A DNA stretch of 64,000 nt, taken from the NCBI GenBank assembly GCA_022410635.1, contig JAJVDF010000259.1, forward strand, positions 1,351,000-1,414,999. The letters are read 5' to 3'. The translations under genes and the position numbers were made by a program. The stretch is from Tretioscincus oriximinensis (lineage: Eukaryota; Chordata; Lepidosauria; Squamata; Gymnophthalmidae). Positions 11,063 through 24,045 of the stretch are shown here, one piece after another. Numbering within the stretch: position 1 is the first letter of the stretch; the number at the start of each line of letters is the position of its first letter. The notes beneath the pieces are model-generated. The model searched no databases. It had not been told where the DNA came from and saw only the letters and a program-made list of their open reading frames with translations.

Positions 11063-12597
11063 TTTGGCATCCACAAAATAATGCAGACTAGTGTGAACTG
11101 AATGCCGTAATCTGTATCAGCATGCAGATTGCAGCCCCCCATTCCAAGAAATATCCAGAATTAGCTCACTGCAGTATAATTTATTCTTATTATTTCTTTC
11201 TTTTTTTCTATGTGGAATTTTCTGCTGGTTCTAGCTCAACTTTAAAAGGGTTTGTTTGTTCTGCCCTGATTGTTATGGTCAGCATAATTTTGAACAGCAC
11301 CGCATGAGAAGGATGGTTTTGCTAATAAATGTTCTCATCTACAAAACTGATGGTAGTTATAGGCAATTTCCTCTTACTGTAGATGTTTAAAAATCAGAAT
11401 GTAAAGTGTTGCTCAAAGGATACTTGTCACAAAACTAAGGGCAAATAGCCAATGCATTATGGTAATAATGAATCATTTTTCTTGGAGCATAAGCAGGCAT
11501 GATCAGAATAAGCAAAAACTCTTCCAATTTTTGTCAATCTGCAGAAATACTTATACAAAAATGTAATATGGCAGAAAACATGACGTGCATAAACAAAAAG
11601 TCAATTTTGTATCCTTGTGTTTATGTGTTGTATTTTATGTAAGGGTCAACATAGGCTCTGGTCACCCCCAAGCTTTAATCCAGTTTCAGTCCACTTTCAG
11701 AATGGAAAAACACAGCAGCAAATAAATTAGCAGTTTTCTTTCCACCTTATCTAAGCCAAAGGTGATTTTTCTCTGTTAGAGAATGTGAAAGGAAACAGCT
11801 TGTCACTTTGGTGATGTGTTTCCTGACTCTTAGAGGTAACCAAGCCTTGGAACATTATAAATATTTCTTAAAATTCTGCCTCTGCGAAAATCATGTCCTT
11901 TGTTTTCAAAGGTTAAGTTATGGACATCTGCAGGTTAGCCAAGCATCCAGGTATCATCAATTTACTGTATCACTCACATTATTCCTTTGCTATTGACCAG
12001 ATTTTTCTCACTGGAGAAACATTGGTCCTGTTTGCATTTACCTGGCTTGTAGCAGTTTAGCAAAAACATCTTAGCTTGATCTGGATAAGCTGCCATACCA
12101 CACTTTCACACGGAGGAGGTTGATCCACTTTAGAAGTGTTTTAAGCATCCCTCCATGCAAACATTGACTCTGTTCAGCCTGATGATTCATCGGATCATCT
12201 AATATGAGGGGAATTCATGTGCTTAGTTTTGCCCACATCCATGTCAGTCACATGAGGCAGAACAACTGCTCTCTGTTAGATCTGAGTGCTTGTTGACTTC
12301 TGCAAAGAATCCTTACACATTGCAACATTTCCCAGCAGAGAAAAGGACCAGCAGATGTGGAGAAGCTTCAGAACAGTTTTGAAAACACATTTTTAGCTTC
12401 TCTCATAAGTCTACTAAAATACTCTACATGCAAATGCTCTGCTGTTAACACAGAATACACCTATTAAGTATTAATATATTGTTACATATGTATTGTAAAT
12501 TCAAGTATTCTACAAGTAATACATTGTACAGAACTGTAACAACCTATGTCCTTTAGTTATTTATTTCTACTTATACTTCACCCTATATCCGGAGGTA

Positions 12598-12803
12598 GCA
12601 GGGTGGTCAATCAAAGGGTGGTATACATAGCTTTTGTTGCTTTCTCCGTAACAGTCACCCTGTGAAATAGGTGGGGCTGAGAGAGCTCTAAAAATTGTGA
12701 TTGGCCCAAGACCACTAAGCTAGCTTCATGGAGGAGTGTGGAATAGAACCGGGACACTACCAGATAAGAGTATAACACTCTAATCACGTCACCAAACTGG
12801 TTC
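12598..12803 (-). mobile_element. Sauria-like SINE, reverse
   Basis: In reverse complement it reads a tRNA-like head with promoter-like gtgacgtgattagagtg, then the body ggccaatcacaat..., ctcagccccacctatttcac, agggtgactgt, and a tail near tatacttcaccctat. Diverged copy. Confidence 0.75.
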
Positions 12804-14397
12804 TCATGCAGACAGTATGGAAAAGTTAAATCCCTAAATGTACTACTAAGCTTGTGCATATAGGGCCATAGTTTACTCAGTCTTGTTTTAAATAATATTC
12901 ATCTAAATACACTAATTGGAATCTATTCTGTTCTCCAAGGTGATGAGGAATCCATACATTTGGCTGCCTAGAGNTCTGAATGTTCAGTTGCTCTTACCCC
13001 ATTTGTATATTCTCTGACCATAGTCTTAGCAGGTTCCCCATTGTTTTGAGTGGAGTTCTGCTCCAGAGTGAGTTTAGCAATATATATCCACCATTTTGTT
13101 TGCTCCCAAGGAAACTTGGAAATCTTTGATAGGGCTTTGGATCTTTAATGGGTGTAAAAAAACTATTTCTCAACAGGTGCAGTAGCCACTAGAAGCTGCA
13201 TCTGGTGACAAGTCCTCTCTTCCATAGCCATTAAAGGTCCTTAGTTCTATACAGCTTGACTTCTTGTATCCAAGTTTATGCCCCTTACAGTCTACATGTA
13301 AATGTAACTTAAAACTGTATCCACTTATACAAAAATTAGCTTAGAAATAACCACATATAATTCATACTGAGTGCCTTTAATATGCATTTTCTGCCCTATA
13401 ATATAAGTTAGAAACAATCTTTTGCAAATGCTGCCTCCTTTCAGTCACCTTTTTTCCCTTTTTACTACGTGTAGATGTGTCAAAAGTCAGCTTTCTGATT
13501 TTCTACCAAGGATGCATCTCCAGGGTCCTGTAGATTATCTTGCTATCACAGGCTTCTTTATTTTCTTCCTGGTTGATATCCATTTTCCTTAAAATGTTTT
13601 TGTTGGTTCTGATATCTGATAATTTGACCTCTGAGAGGGCTGTTTCCTGAGCTGAAAGATACCATGCTAGATGCTTCTGAGTCTTAACCTTGTCTTGGGT
13701 AAAGCTGCTCTCTAAAGGCAGAAATGCTCCTTCATAAATCAGACCCTCCCACATCTGTCAGGTTCTACAGCTGAATGAACAGAACTTACAGGCAATTGTT
13801 CCAGACTGCTGATGAAGCGATACTGTCAGAAAAGTGCGACATGACTCTTTATTCATTGCAAGAAAGGTGACATCCACCTCTGTGTAGTAGTTCTGTTTTT
13901 CACAAAGCTGATGGGAGAGAAAATGGGAATGATGAGAGATTCCTAAGTGTTGCTTTCCTCATACATTTTGAATATAATGGAAAAATTAATCTAGATCAGA
14001 AGACATCTAAGACCAAATTGGAAAATCTAATTCAAGAAAAAGCTGGAATACTGGTACAGCAATAGACTCAGCTTTCAGAAATGACCAGAAGAACAGCAAG
14101 TTTATTCAGGAACTATAGATAGTCCATTTTATTCATGCCCAGAGTGAATTCCCTGGGCAAGCACACAAACACTTTCATATTGTCAAACACTTTCTACCCC
14201 TGATACTTAGGCAGCACCGGATTTAATTTGCCCGTGGGCTGCAATTTACTTACTTACTTATTTATTTAATTTATTTATTCAGTTTACTCCCCCCTTTCCT
14301 CAGCTATTTTGTATTTTATAATAATAAAAGCAATAAAAAATAATATCTTCTTAGTACTACCAGTAGCTATATTTTGCCTAAATATGGCCCTGCACTT

Positions 14398-14763
14398 AGG
14401 CTAGGTGCACACCACGACTTAAAAACCAAATATGTATATTCTGTGACCAATGGCCCAGTTCTGTAACATCACTCATTGATCTTTTCACAGTGAAGTCCAA
14501 GAATTTATTTATTTTTACTCGCAACAGCCGATTGCGAGTATTGTCGATTGTTTTAACATCTCGCGTCTAATTTGTGCGCATGCATGCCCTTGCAAGAGTA
14601 TGGCGGTTCTCCAGAACGATGTCTGAATATCTGAGCAGTAGTTTATTCTGGGAAAAACAGCGTTTATTGCGGATTGACTACTGAAAAGCGTTTAGCCCTT
14701 GTGCCTGAGCGTCCCTGATTGTGCAACGAATGAGGTAGAAAAATGTCATGCGGACGCAGTCTT
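14398..14763. mobile_element. CpG-rich candidate MITE
   Basis: The left end taggctaggtgcacaccacg and the complement of the right end (taagactgcgtccgcatgac) are imperfect inverted repeats related to the GGCTGCATCCACACA termini at 25.6, 28.3, 47.2 and 50.4 kb. The interior is unusually CpG-rich for this intron. I cannot see a target duplication. Confidence 0.45.
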
Positions 14764-15012
14764 AGTTTTGATGAACGAATTATCTCTTCTAGTCATGTCT
14801 CCATATCTGGTGAATGTGGGTATTAGCTTTGGCCGATCAACTGCCATCCTGCTCTTTTACCCCAGCGAAAGTAACTAGTGCAATTCTTAATTTTGAATTG
14901 CAGTTACATTTATCTATGACTTAATAAAGTGAAATCTCTCCTTTCACAATTGACCATTATAACTTAATATTTTTCCCTTATCGATTGTATATTTGTGTCT
15001 GTATACAACTAA

Positions 15013-15255
<243 letters not shown>

Positions 15256-17224
15256 TAGATGGAGAAAAGGGTTGTACAATTATAACTGTATGTCTATTAA
15301 CAAATCTGATAGCTAATACATATCCGTTATGGATGGATGGTCCTGTACAAACAGGAAGGTACTAGTAAAACTATGCAAACAAAATATATACAATGACTGT
15401 GATTTGAAATATAGCAATCTAAAATGCATCATTGCCAATTAAATTTGTGGGATGAACATCTTTGCAAATGTAAGTGTTTATAAGCAGCATTAGCAAGGAA
15501 AATAGAAATTTGGTCAAGTAATTTTGGCACCATTGCATGCTGGGTTTTTGTTCTTTTGGCTTTTGTTTAACAAATGGGCATCTTTTTGAAGAAAATGCTT
15601 AGAAAAAAAATATGAGTGACATTAATTTGAGCACTAAACTGTTGAACCAAGGTAATTAATAAAAAACGAGATTCATATTATCTGGCAACATGTTGTTTTT
15701 GTCAAAAATCACCTTTTTTGCAAATTATTTTTATTTTTGATAAGTCATTTAACAAATAGTGCTTGTTGACATTATGTATTTTCTTTTATTCTGAGCAGTG
15801 TGGTCCAATGATATTTGAATCTAGACTTTTTTCTCAAATATCTTTTTAGGATCGTTAGCAGTTGATGATGGCAGCAGCTTTTCACAACTGTTTTCAGCTT
15901 TTCCATTTCCATGCAAATTTGTAGATTCTATGAAATGAAATATTTATGGAATATTTAGTAGGTGCTGTTCCAACAGATACTTTTAATCCACTTTTGGTCC
16001 TGAAGGAAATGGACTAAACTAGAGTGGGGGAAATATTTTTCCCTGATTTAGGCAAATTATTTAGGACTGAAGATGGATTAGAAGTTTGTTTTGGAACACT
16101 ACCAAAGAGATAAATTTTTCACAAATAAGAATATAAATCCAGAAAGGTAACAGGAAATGTGATTAGTAATAATAAACATTCTAATGCCTTCCCTTAGATT
16201 GCATGCTTAATTTTTAGAATTAAAAGCTGTTATGTCACTTATTCATTTATTGCCTGCATTTTATAACATTTGTATGAACCTTTGAGGAGCCATTAGGAGT
16301 TAGAGCATCCATAATAATTTCAGATGATAATCAAATTACATTTTTCCATTACATCTAAATGTCTTCAAGATGCACAAGGACTATACTAGTATCTGGAAAC
16401 AGTAATGCGATGGATGGCAACTAGGGAAATGATATGGAATCCTAATGAGTCTCTGAATTTGCTGACTGAGTAAATTATAAGTTGTTGGAAACCTTTTTTC
16501 TCTCTTTGGAGAGCCATGTGCATAATTTAGGTCCCTTTCTGCACTAGGCTATGTTCTGTATTATATTCTGAAATGGGAGTTTTCCATCTTCATTTTGATG
16601 TAGATGACCCAGAATATAATGCAAAATAAATCCAGTAGATAAAGTATCTAGATGTGTCTCTGAACCATTTTTGCAATATGTGATCCAGGTCGCTGTAGCA
16701 AGTAGCCAATCATAAACATCGATGGTTTGTAGAAGAAAAATGTTATAATAGATAAATTGTTCATAGTAGAAAATGACTGTATTCCTGTAAGGTGCCCAAT
16801 GTGGGACTGCCTATAAGTTAAAGTGAGAAGTTTCAGCTAGGATAGTACTCTATGATCCTTAGAGAAATAACATTTCATTGGAAAGTCTGTTATCTGTTAA
16901 GTCATAAAACAACTTGGGGGAAGCAGTTTGATATTTTCCTCTCTGTGTAGGATGTAAATATAGCTGTTCTGTATAGCACTGTGGTTCCCAACCTTTTTTT
17001 TAACTGTTAGTTAAATCTAAACAAGCATCCAAAGAACATGGCATCCATGAAAGAAAAAAATAAAAGAACATAAAGACAGTTGAAATATTGAGAAAGAAAT
17101 TCACTATTAATAGCTCATTCTCAAATTGTCCTTAAAAATCAAATTGCCCCACATTGAGAATCATGAATGTAGGATTTCAGCTTCTGAATCAATGCCAACT
17201 CCCTTACAATTTTGCACCCTTCCA

Positions 17225-17465
17225 ACAGAGAGTTCGGTCATTTGAGGCCCATGTGTCTGCCATGGAGAGGGGTGAGTGCCCTCTACAGGCCTTAGCATCA
17301 ACCAACCTAGCTGTTTGAAAGTGGGTAATCACAAGTAGATGAATAGCTACCATCACAATGTGATGAGAAAGAAATTAAGCATTTTGGTGAAAGTAGCTTT
17401 TAAGCCACTTTGAGTCTTTTCGGGTGAGAAAAATGGGGTATGGAAACCCTTTTCTTCTTCTTAAT
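17225..17465 (+). mobile_element. tRNA-headed SINE (family 2), forward
   Basis: Contains gtctgccatggagagggg, gtgccctctacaggcc, ccaacctagctgtttgaaag, and the tail gagtcttttcgggtgag plus ttcttcttctt. The head is only partly preserved. Confidence 0.8.
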
Positions 17466-17762
17466 CTTTTCTGGAGAAGCTATATTATGAAGTCTGTCAG
17501 CCAGTGTACAGAAACTTCAGCTCCATCAGACTTCAGAACAGTCATCCTTTAGAATATCCAGATTAGCATGGCTACTTTTTGCAATTGTGTAGTGTGAGGC
17601 AAGAAAGGCTATTCTCTTCCCTTTTGCCCTTCTCCTCCCTTGGACTCTTTTGTGCTGCTATATCTGGACACATTCTGCGTAGAGTGACAGATCAACACTA
17701 GGAGATACATTAATTTCTTTAAAAAATATTATTGCTACTCTTTTAAAAAATGTGCCTCTAAT

Positions 17763-18069
17763 GGCGCCGGCCACTGAACGCTCCACAAAGGTTTCTCTGA
17801 TGGCATGCTTTAAGGTAATTCGGCTCCCTTTCCACATGGGAGTCACAATGCTAGGGGACTCCGCCCTCTGCTCCAACAACATGGCACTGCCACTGCTGCC
17901 CACTGTCCCAGTTGGCTGCTGGGACAGTGGGCAGCACTGGTAACACCATGTTAGTGGAGCAGAGGGCGGAGTCCCCTAACATTGTGACTCCCATGCGGAA
18001 AGGGAGCCGAATTACCTTAAAGCATGCCATCAGCGAACCCCTTGCAGAGCGCTCAGCAGCCCGCGCTGG
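17763..18069. mobile_element. Palindromic hAT-like MITE, 307 bp, perfect 8-bp target duplication
   Basis: Flanked by cctctaat at 17755-17762 and 18070-18077, identical at all 8 bases. The two arms fold on themselves: tggcatgctttaaggtaatt, ggctccctttccacatggga and ggggactccgccctctgctc all have near-exact complements in the right half, around a short centre near 17910. The outer ~40 bp of the arms are less similar, so the extreme termini are uncertain. Confidence 0.82.
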
Positions 18070-20077
18070 CCTCTAATAGTTTTACATCTGTACCAACTGC
18101 CCCATACTACTAATTCTTTGAATTCTTCCCTCAGAAATATATTTTGAATTAACACTTCTCCTTTAGTGACTCCCTCCCCCTTTTATTGATCTTGTGATAT
18201 TGATGAATTTTATATTTTTATGTAAAATTTATTTAGTTTTAACTAATTTATTCATTGCCCTTAAACTTCACTGTAGGGTGGTATAATAAAAATAAATGAA
18301 ATAAAATCTGGCATCAGTTATGTGAAGGTTTAGAATTACTTACCAACAAATATGACTTTTGGCCTCTGTTTAAATATATTTCCCTCAATTAGACATTTTG
18401 AGATTACTAATGAATGTAACCAGCTATAATTATTTTTTATTAAAGGTCTAAATCTCTCTTTTGAATTGTTGATTGTATATTTTTGCTGCACACTCTTCCT
18501 GCAAATTCTTCACTATTTATTTAAAGAGTTTGTCGGTTTTTAAAAACATTTATGTTTTATTGTATTTAAATAGTTGAGCATTCCGATTACCTTTAAACTG
18601 TATCCTTTACATAATGTCTTTTAAAACTGTAATTACTAAAACATGTAGATATTCCCGGTGAAAATAATGAGACCTATGCAAATAGAAAAGATCTATATTA
18701 GCTAATCTTTCCTAATTGGTTTGGCAATCCCATGCCAAACATCAGCTAAAAGCATAAAGTGTTTAGAAAGTTTTTAAAAAATGTAAAAATGAAATTAATA
18801 GCTTTATTAGAACCCCACCCACAAGTTAGTTTTCAAGTGCATGTTTTCAGTTCGGTATGTCATGTCTAGCAAGCTTCACTGAATACTTGTTTATTAATAC
18901 ATGTTGATTTAAGCCATGTTGATATGACCCAAAATTGTGCCTCAGAATATTTTAGATTCGGTCATGCATCCATTCAGACTGTTTTTCCTATTTTAGGGGG
19001 TTGTTTTTTCCTTCTTCTTTTCATTCATGTATTATGTGCAAAATCTGAGATCTGAAAAATATGCAGTTCTGGGACTTGGTTATTAGCCTGCTTATTGATC
19101 GAGACATTCTTAACAAAGACTAATATGGCTATTTTTGGAAATCTGCTTATTGTTGGTTTTCTGAAACTCTATGCATTCACTTCCCCATCCCATGTTGAGT
19201 TATTTCTTGTGTGATATAGCAATGAAAGCCAAATCATACAGGGACTTGTGAAGCTTCTCAGGTTTATTTTTCAAATATTATGCATATAGGAGTATCTTTG
19301 TCTCTTCTCCTCCACCTCTGAATGTTAGAGAGAAATGAAAGTTTATAAGAGGAACAAGAGAAGGAAAGAAAATTTCAATAAAATTCAGCTGAAATGTGAA
19401 TTGAAATTTGGAAGAATGGGAAAAAGATTATGTTCCAAGTAACGAAACAGGGATGTGTGTGTTAAAGCTTATTGTTCTTCTACCTATCCCATCACCTTCA
19501 ATTACTTGATATTAATGAACTTAATATTTGTAAAGCTTTGTGGTTCAGTTTAACTGCTGCTTTTAGCCTTTTGCTCAAAGTATGATAGCAGGGGGAAGAT
19601 TGTTGCATACTTTTGAGTATACCAGGAAAAAGCAAGACAGAAGTGCTGTGTCTTAAATGGTTGTAAAAAAGAAACAAGTTCAGCAGCTGTAGCTTATAAT
19701 ACTGGCAGTACCTGTGGAAGTGTGACATATTAAAGATGCAACATTCTGGTACTCTTAACTTTCACCAACACAGTCAATCATACTTCAGTCCTGTTGTTTG
19801 TAAGTTAACATCTTAAGGTATAAATAATTTTGAGAACTGGTTTTCATAAGAGATCAACTTAGGAAACAATTGCAATTTATTTTATTATAGTTTTCCTATA
19901 TTTGCCATTATAGTTTTCTTTCTTCATTCCTGAACTCTTGTTTGCATTCCATTCTCTACTCACATATNTTCCACTTATCAGTATTCTAATCATTTCTTTC
20001 CATTAATCCCCAATCTCCTTCAAGCTAGTTTTTGTTGTTTTTGTGTTGGATTGCTTCCATAGAAGTAAAAGAAGTAT

Positions 20078-20345
20078 ATGGCTTTTATATCCTACCCTTC
20101 TCACCCCAAAGGGACTCAGAGCGGCTTACAAGGTTAATTTTGGCTCAAAGGCTTACATCTATTCTGTCTTCCCCATCAGTTCAGTGGTGGCACTCATTAA
20201 TCTTCTTGAAATGTAGATTGCAAATCTACTTCCTTTCAAACAGCTATGTTGGTTGAAGCTGAGATCAATATTGGGCACTCACCCCTCTCCAATTGGTCCT
20301 GTCGCTTGAAAGACTGTCTCTTAACTTCAGCACCATTCATGCCTC
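20078..20345 (-). mobile_element. tRNA-headed SINE (family 2), reverse
   Basis: Begins cttttatatcctacccttct, then caccccaaagggactcagag, cggcttacaaggttaat, ccatcagttcagtggtggca, and ends atgcctc. Well-preserved tail and body. Confidence 0.85.
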
Positions 20346-21269
20346 ATCGATAGGGAGGGGCAAGGTTTTAGACTTTTCTGAGAGTGGTTTATATGGCCCA
20401 AATTATGAAATTATAAATTAAAATTACAAAAATTAGATTGTCACAAAAATAATATTTCCCATAACTTCTGCTTATTTGCAACTTAGTTACATAATATACG
20501 GATGCTGAAATGCACATTCATATCAGTGTACTCTCAGTTCACTGAGAGGAAAAAAAAACTTTTATTTTTCCAAATAAAACCAAAAGTAAATCAAATAACA
20601 GTTTATTCCTAGTAAATTCAGTTTTTGATATATCATTCACATCATAAACGATCATTACCATATAAAAATGAGATAAAACATTGCATTTTTAATTGAGCTA
20701 GAAGAGAGGAATTTTTATCAGGTTCTTTCTGTTTTTAGATTGTAACCATAGGACCTTTTGCATAGATTACATTTTCAATCAAACCTTTTTCCAAGGTCTT
20801 TAAACAAGCCTCCCCCTCCCCCATACTTACCTGAAAGCTTTCATAGACAATAAGTTTACTTTGTCAGATGCATCTGCAGAAGTAGGCTTTCCTAGGAAAA
20901 CTCACACCTCCTGAGTCCCTCTTGTTAGTTTCTAAGGTGCTACAGGTTCCCCTTGCTGGACTTTCTGAAAAAAGACTAACATGACTATTAATTTGAAATC
21001 TAACAATATTGTTGACATCACAATGCCTTAGCCAATCATTTTTGTCAAGGAGTAAATAATCTTCCATTTCTGGTGAGGCAGTGGAGAAGGTGTCTGTGGA
21101 AACTTAACATCAAAAGTGTTCTAGTAATAGGAAACAGCAGGGGACAGGCGACTGTGCAGCTTCAAGCATCAGTAATCTTGAAAGCCTACATTGTATCATG
21201 TACTCCTTTGGGATTACAAAAATGTGGCAGGGCTGAATCTTAATGCTCTTCAAGGAGCCAAAAATAAGT

Positions 21270-21298
21270 GTGTGTGTTTGTGTGTGTACGTGTGCATT
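21270..21298. repeat. TG-rich microsatellite
   Basis: tgtgtgtgtttgtgtgtgta array, interrupted. Confidence 0.7.
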
Positions 21299-21627
21299 GC
21301 ATATCACATAAACACATACATAACTTTGTCCTAAAGATTTTGCATGAATAAAATCTTGCTTATTTCATGCCATACAAATAAGAAAGCAAAATCAATAAAG
21401 AGAAAATGTCAAAGACACCAAAACATTTTACAAGTCTGATTGTGTATTGCTATTAAAATCCCAACAGGCTTTCACCTTATCTTCCCCTCCATGGCAGGCT
21501 ATGCCCCCATGTTTTTCAGCATATTTTTCTGTTTGGATGGAGTGATTGCCACAGCAAGGAGAAAAAAAGCAAACCCCACTTTTAAAAAACACTGGGGGGG
21601 AAAGAAGAACAAGAACAACAAGAAAAA

Positions 21628-22250
21628 AATAGGTTTTTATATCCTGCCCTTCTCACCCTAAGGAAAGTTCTCACGAAGGGAAAAAATGGGAGGGAAAGTT
21701 GTTTGGGTCTGAGCTGGTCACATGCGTTTTTCATAAAACCCAAGTGGAAAATGCACTGGCCATGCTCAGTCAGCACAGGAATGCGTTTTCTGAGTGGAGT
21801 TCAGTCAGTAAACCATCACCAGTGCAGCTTAATGCAATTTGTGTGAAGTGCACTCTGGCTACAATTTCACCGCTAACTTCTTTTTTCCTGTAGCCAATCA
21901 GAAAAAGACGGAAGTCTGGCTTCATCTCACTTCTTTCTCCCTTTAGCTGTGTGTGGGTACTAAAATGGGGCCAGTTAACAGCAGATAACAGCAAAGAGAA
22001 TCTCTGTTCCACTTTGCTGCTTTCTGTCCCCATCCCCCCCCCCCCACTACAACCATGAGAACTCAATCAGAGCAACCTACAAGGTTATTTTTCACCCAAA
22101 GTCTTACATCTATTCTATCGTTCCCACCATGTTGTGGTAGTACTCATTTATCTACTCACAATTTTTTTTCCTTTTGAACAGTTGAATTTGCTGAAACTAA
22201 GGTCAGTAGAGGGCATTCACCCCTCTCCGTGGCCAACACAGCTGCTGTAG
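21628..22250 (-). mobile_element. tRNA-headed SINE (family 2), reverse, split by an insertion
   Basis: The 5' part (21628-21666, ttttatatcctgcccttctc) and the 3' part (22056-22250, agcaacctacaaggttattt to catggcc-like end) are adjoining pieces of one SINE separated by ~390 bp. The insert has short inverted termini (gttctcac / gtgagaac-like, plus-strand end atgagaac) and a C-run at 22024-22036. Confidence 0.7.
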
Positions 22251-22972
22251 CACTTTTTCCCAATGTAGGGGATGTATACTCTGATGCACCTTCTTAAGCA
22301 CACATGCGAGAATGGCACATGTTGTGCTGGGAAATTTCATGTCGAGCAAGCACCAGATACCTCTGCCTGGTAAGGTCCACACACATTGTTAGTGATGTTA
22401 CCAGAGTCTTGTGGAATAAACCTCACAGTAGTGTGATGATCATTTGCAGGACTATGGGGACATATGCCTGGACCCTAAATTATAGGTATGTGGTTACTAA
22501 AGAAAATCAGCACTGATTGTTCATTGCAGAGAAAAATACTGAAGATGGAAACATTTTGGAAACATAATGAGAAGACAAGAATTATTGGAAAAGGCTCACA
22601 GATAATTTCCAACGACAAGAGTGGCAACGGAAAAAAATAAGAAGTTGTGTGCAGTATAATAACATCCTTGCAGTAGGGAGGGAATGCTGCACATCACTCT
22701 CTTTCTCCTTCCTTCCCCCTCTTCTGTCCTTCCTCCTTAGCTGTCATCTCCAGCTTTTGTAATAGAGGTAGAGACAGTGGGAAGGGAGGAAGGGGGAGGG
22801 TGAGCTGCTGGGATTCCTCTGTGGTGGTTCCATCATTACATTTGGAAGAATTGTGGTCACTGGGTTCATCTCCTGGGAAAGCCACAATTAGGGAAAGTAG
22901 CCCATGGGAAGACTGCAGCAACAGTGAGACCTGCCATTTCATGGCCATTTAGAACGCGGCAGCAGCAGAGAG

Positions 22973-23176
22973 TAGGCTGACTAGATGACCATTTGGGGTG
23001 TGTGTTGAAAACCCAGTTTTGGGGTGCCTCCCAGTTTTTTCTGAGGAAAAAAAAATAAACAAAAAAAATGGAAAAAAAATCTTTTTTTGAAAAACATTTT
23101 CTCAGAAAAAACTGGGAGGCACCACAAAACCAGGTTTTCAAACCCCCCTCTCCCAAAGGGTCATCTGGTCAGCCTA
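22973..23176. mobile_element. Palindromic TAGGCTGAC MITE, perfect 8-bp target duplication
   Basis: The element starts taggctgactagatgac and ends gtcatctggtcagccta. It is flanked by gcagagag on both sides (22965-22972 and 23177-23184). The arms are complementary for about 80 bp (ttttggggtgcctcccag pairs with ctgggaggcaccacaaaa) around an A-rich centre. hAT-type by target length and end sequence. Confidence 0.88.
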
Positions 23177-23278
23177 GCAGAGAGGGGCCACCTGCTTTGC
23201 ACAGTGCTTTAATTTACAATCTCCACCAACCCACCCCAATTAAGTGTCCAACAAATGCAATAACCATGAAAGGCCTTA

Positions 23279-23360
23279 TTATTTATTTTATTTACTTGTT
23301 TGCATTTCTATACTGCCCTAGATCCAAAGGTCTCAGGGTGGTTAACAAAAAAAATGTTAT
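23279..23360 (-). mobile_element. LINE 3'-end fragment (L2-like), reverse
   Basis: Tail ttatttattttatttac followed by tactgccctagatccaaagg and tctcagggtggttaac, as in the 4978 copy. Confidence 0.6.
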
Positions 23361-23814
23361 GGTAGGGTTAAGTAGTAAAATATCAAAGTTTGTCAATGGA
23401 AACAAATTAAGAATATATTTTGGTGAATATGAAAGAATAACAAAGTTTGTTCAAGGAAACAAATTTAGAATATAGTTTGGTAATCAAAACCACAGATTCT
23501 AAAACCAAACCTTGAATGGGTGACAATAACAAGAAGGAAAATGTACAAACTATGGTAATCTTTTGAACTTTAAATCATTTTCCATCTTCTTGTGTTCTTA
23601 GGATCATATATGGGGCAGAGACTATTATTCGTTGTTTTCTGATTTATCCTTGTGTAATACACAAAAGTAAACAACCATCAATGTGGAACATACATGCAGC
23701 TCCCTAAATGTTCACCAAAATTTAGGTTGTGTTCCTCAGTCATCAAAAGATTCTAAATACAATGAGATTTCTTTATTTGCTTATATTAGAGATTTTTTCC
23801 TTCCCCACTGGGTG

Positions 23815-24045
23815 GGATATAAATGTAAATTAGGTCCTTAGAGACACACCTCTTCAACCTGGCCTTTAGTTGAAACACTGCTGGTTTTTGTTGTTGTTTT
23901 GGGGGTTTGGGGGGGCGTTTCCCCTCCACCTTCAGATACTGATTGTACTGTTTTAAAATGTATATCTTGTACTGTTTTTTTGCTGTTGCCACCCCGAGAC
24001 ATTTGGGTATGGGTCGAGGTATAATTGTAAATAAATAATAAATAA
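23815..24045 (+). mobile_element. LINE 3'-end fragment (L2-like), forward
   Basis: Reads cacacctcttcaacctggcc, tactgttttaaaatgtatat, accccgagacatttgggtat and then an aaataaataataaataaat tail: the sense version of the family seen in reverse elsewhere. A second, reverse tail abuts at 24048. Confidence 0.65.

Noticed and set aside
17658..17903. Open frames on both strands
   Set aside because: They are produced by the palindromic MITE at 17763-18069.
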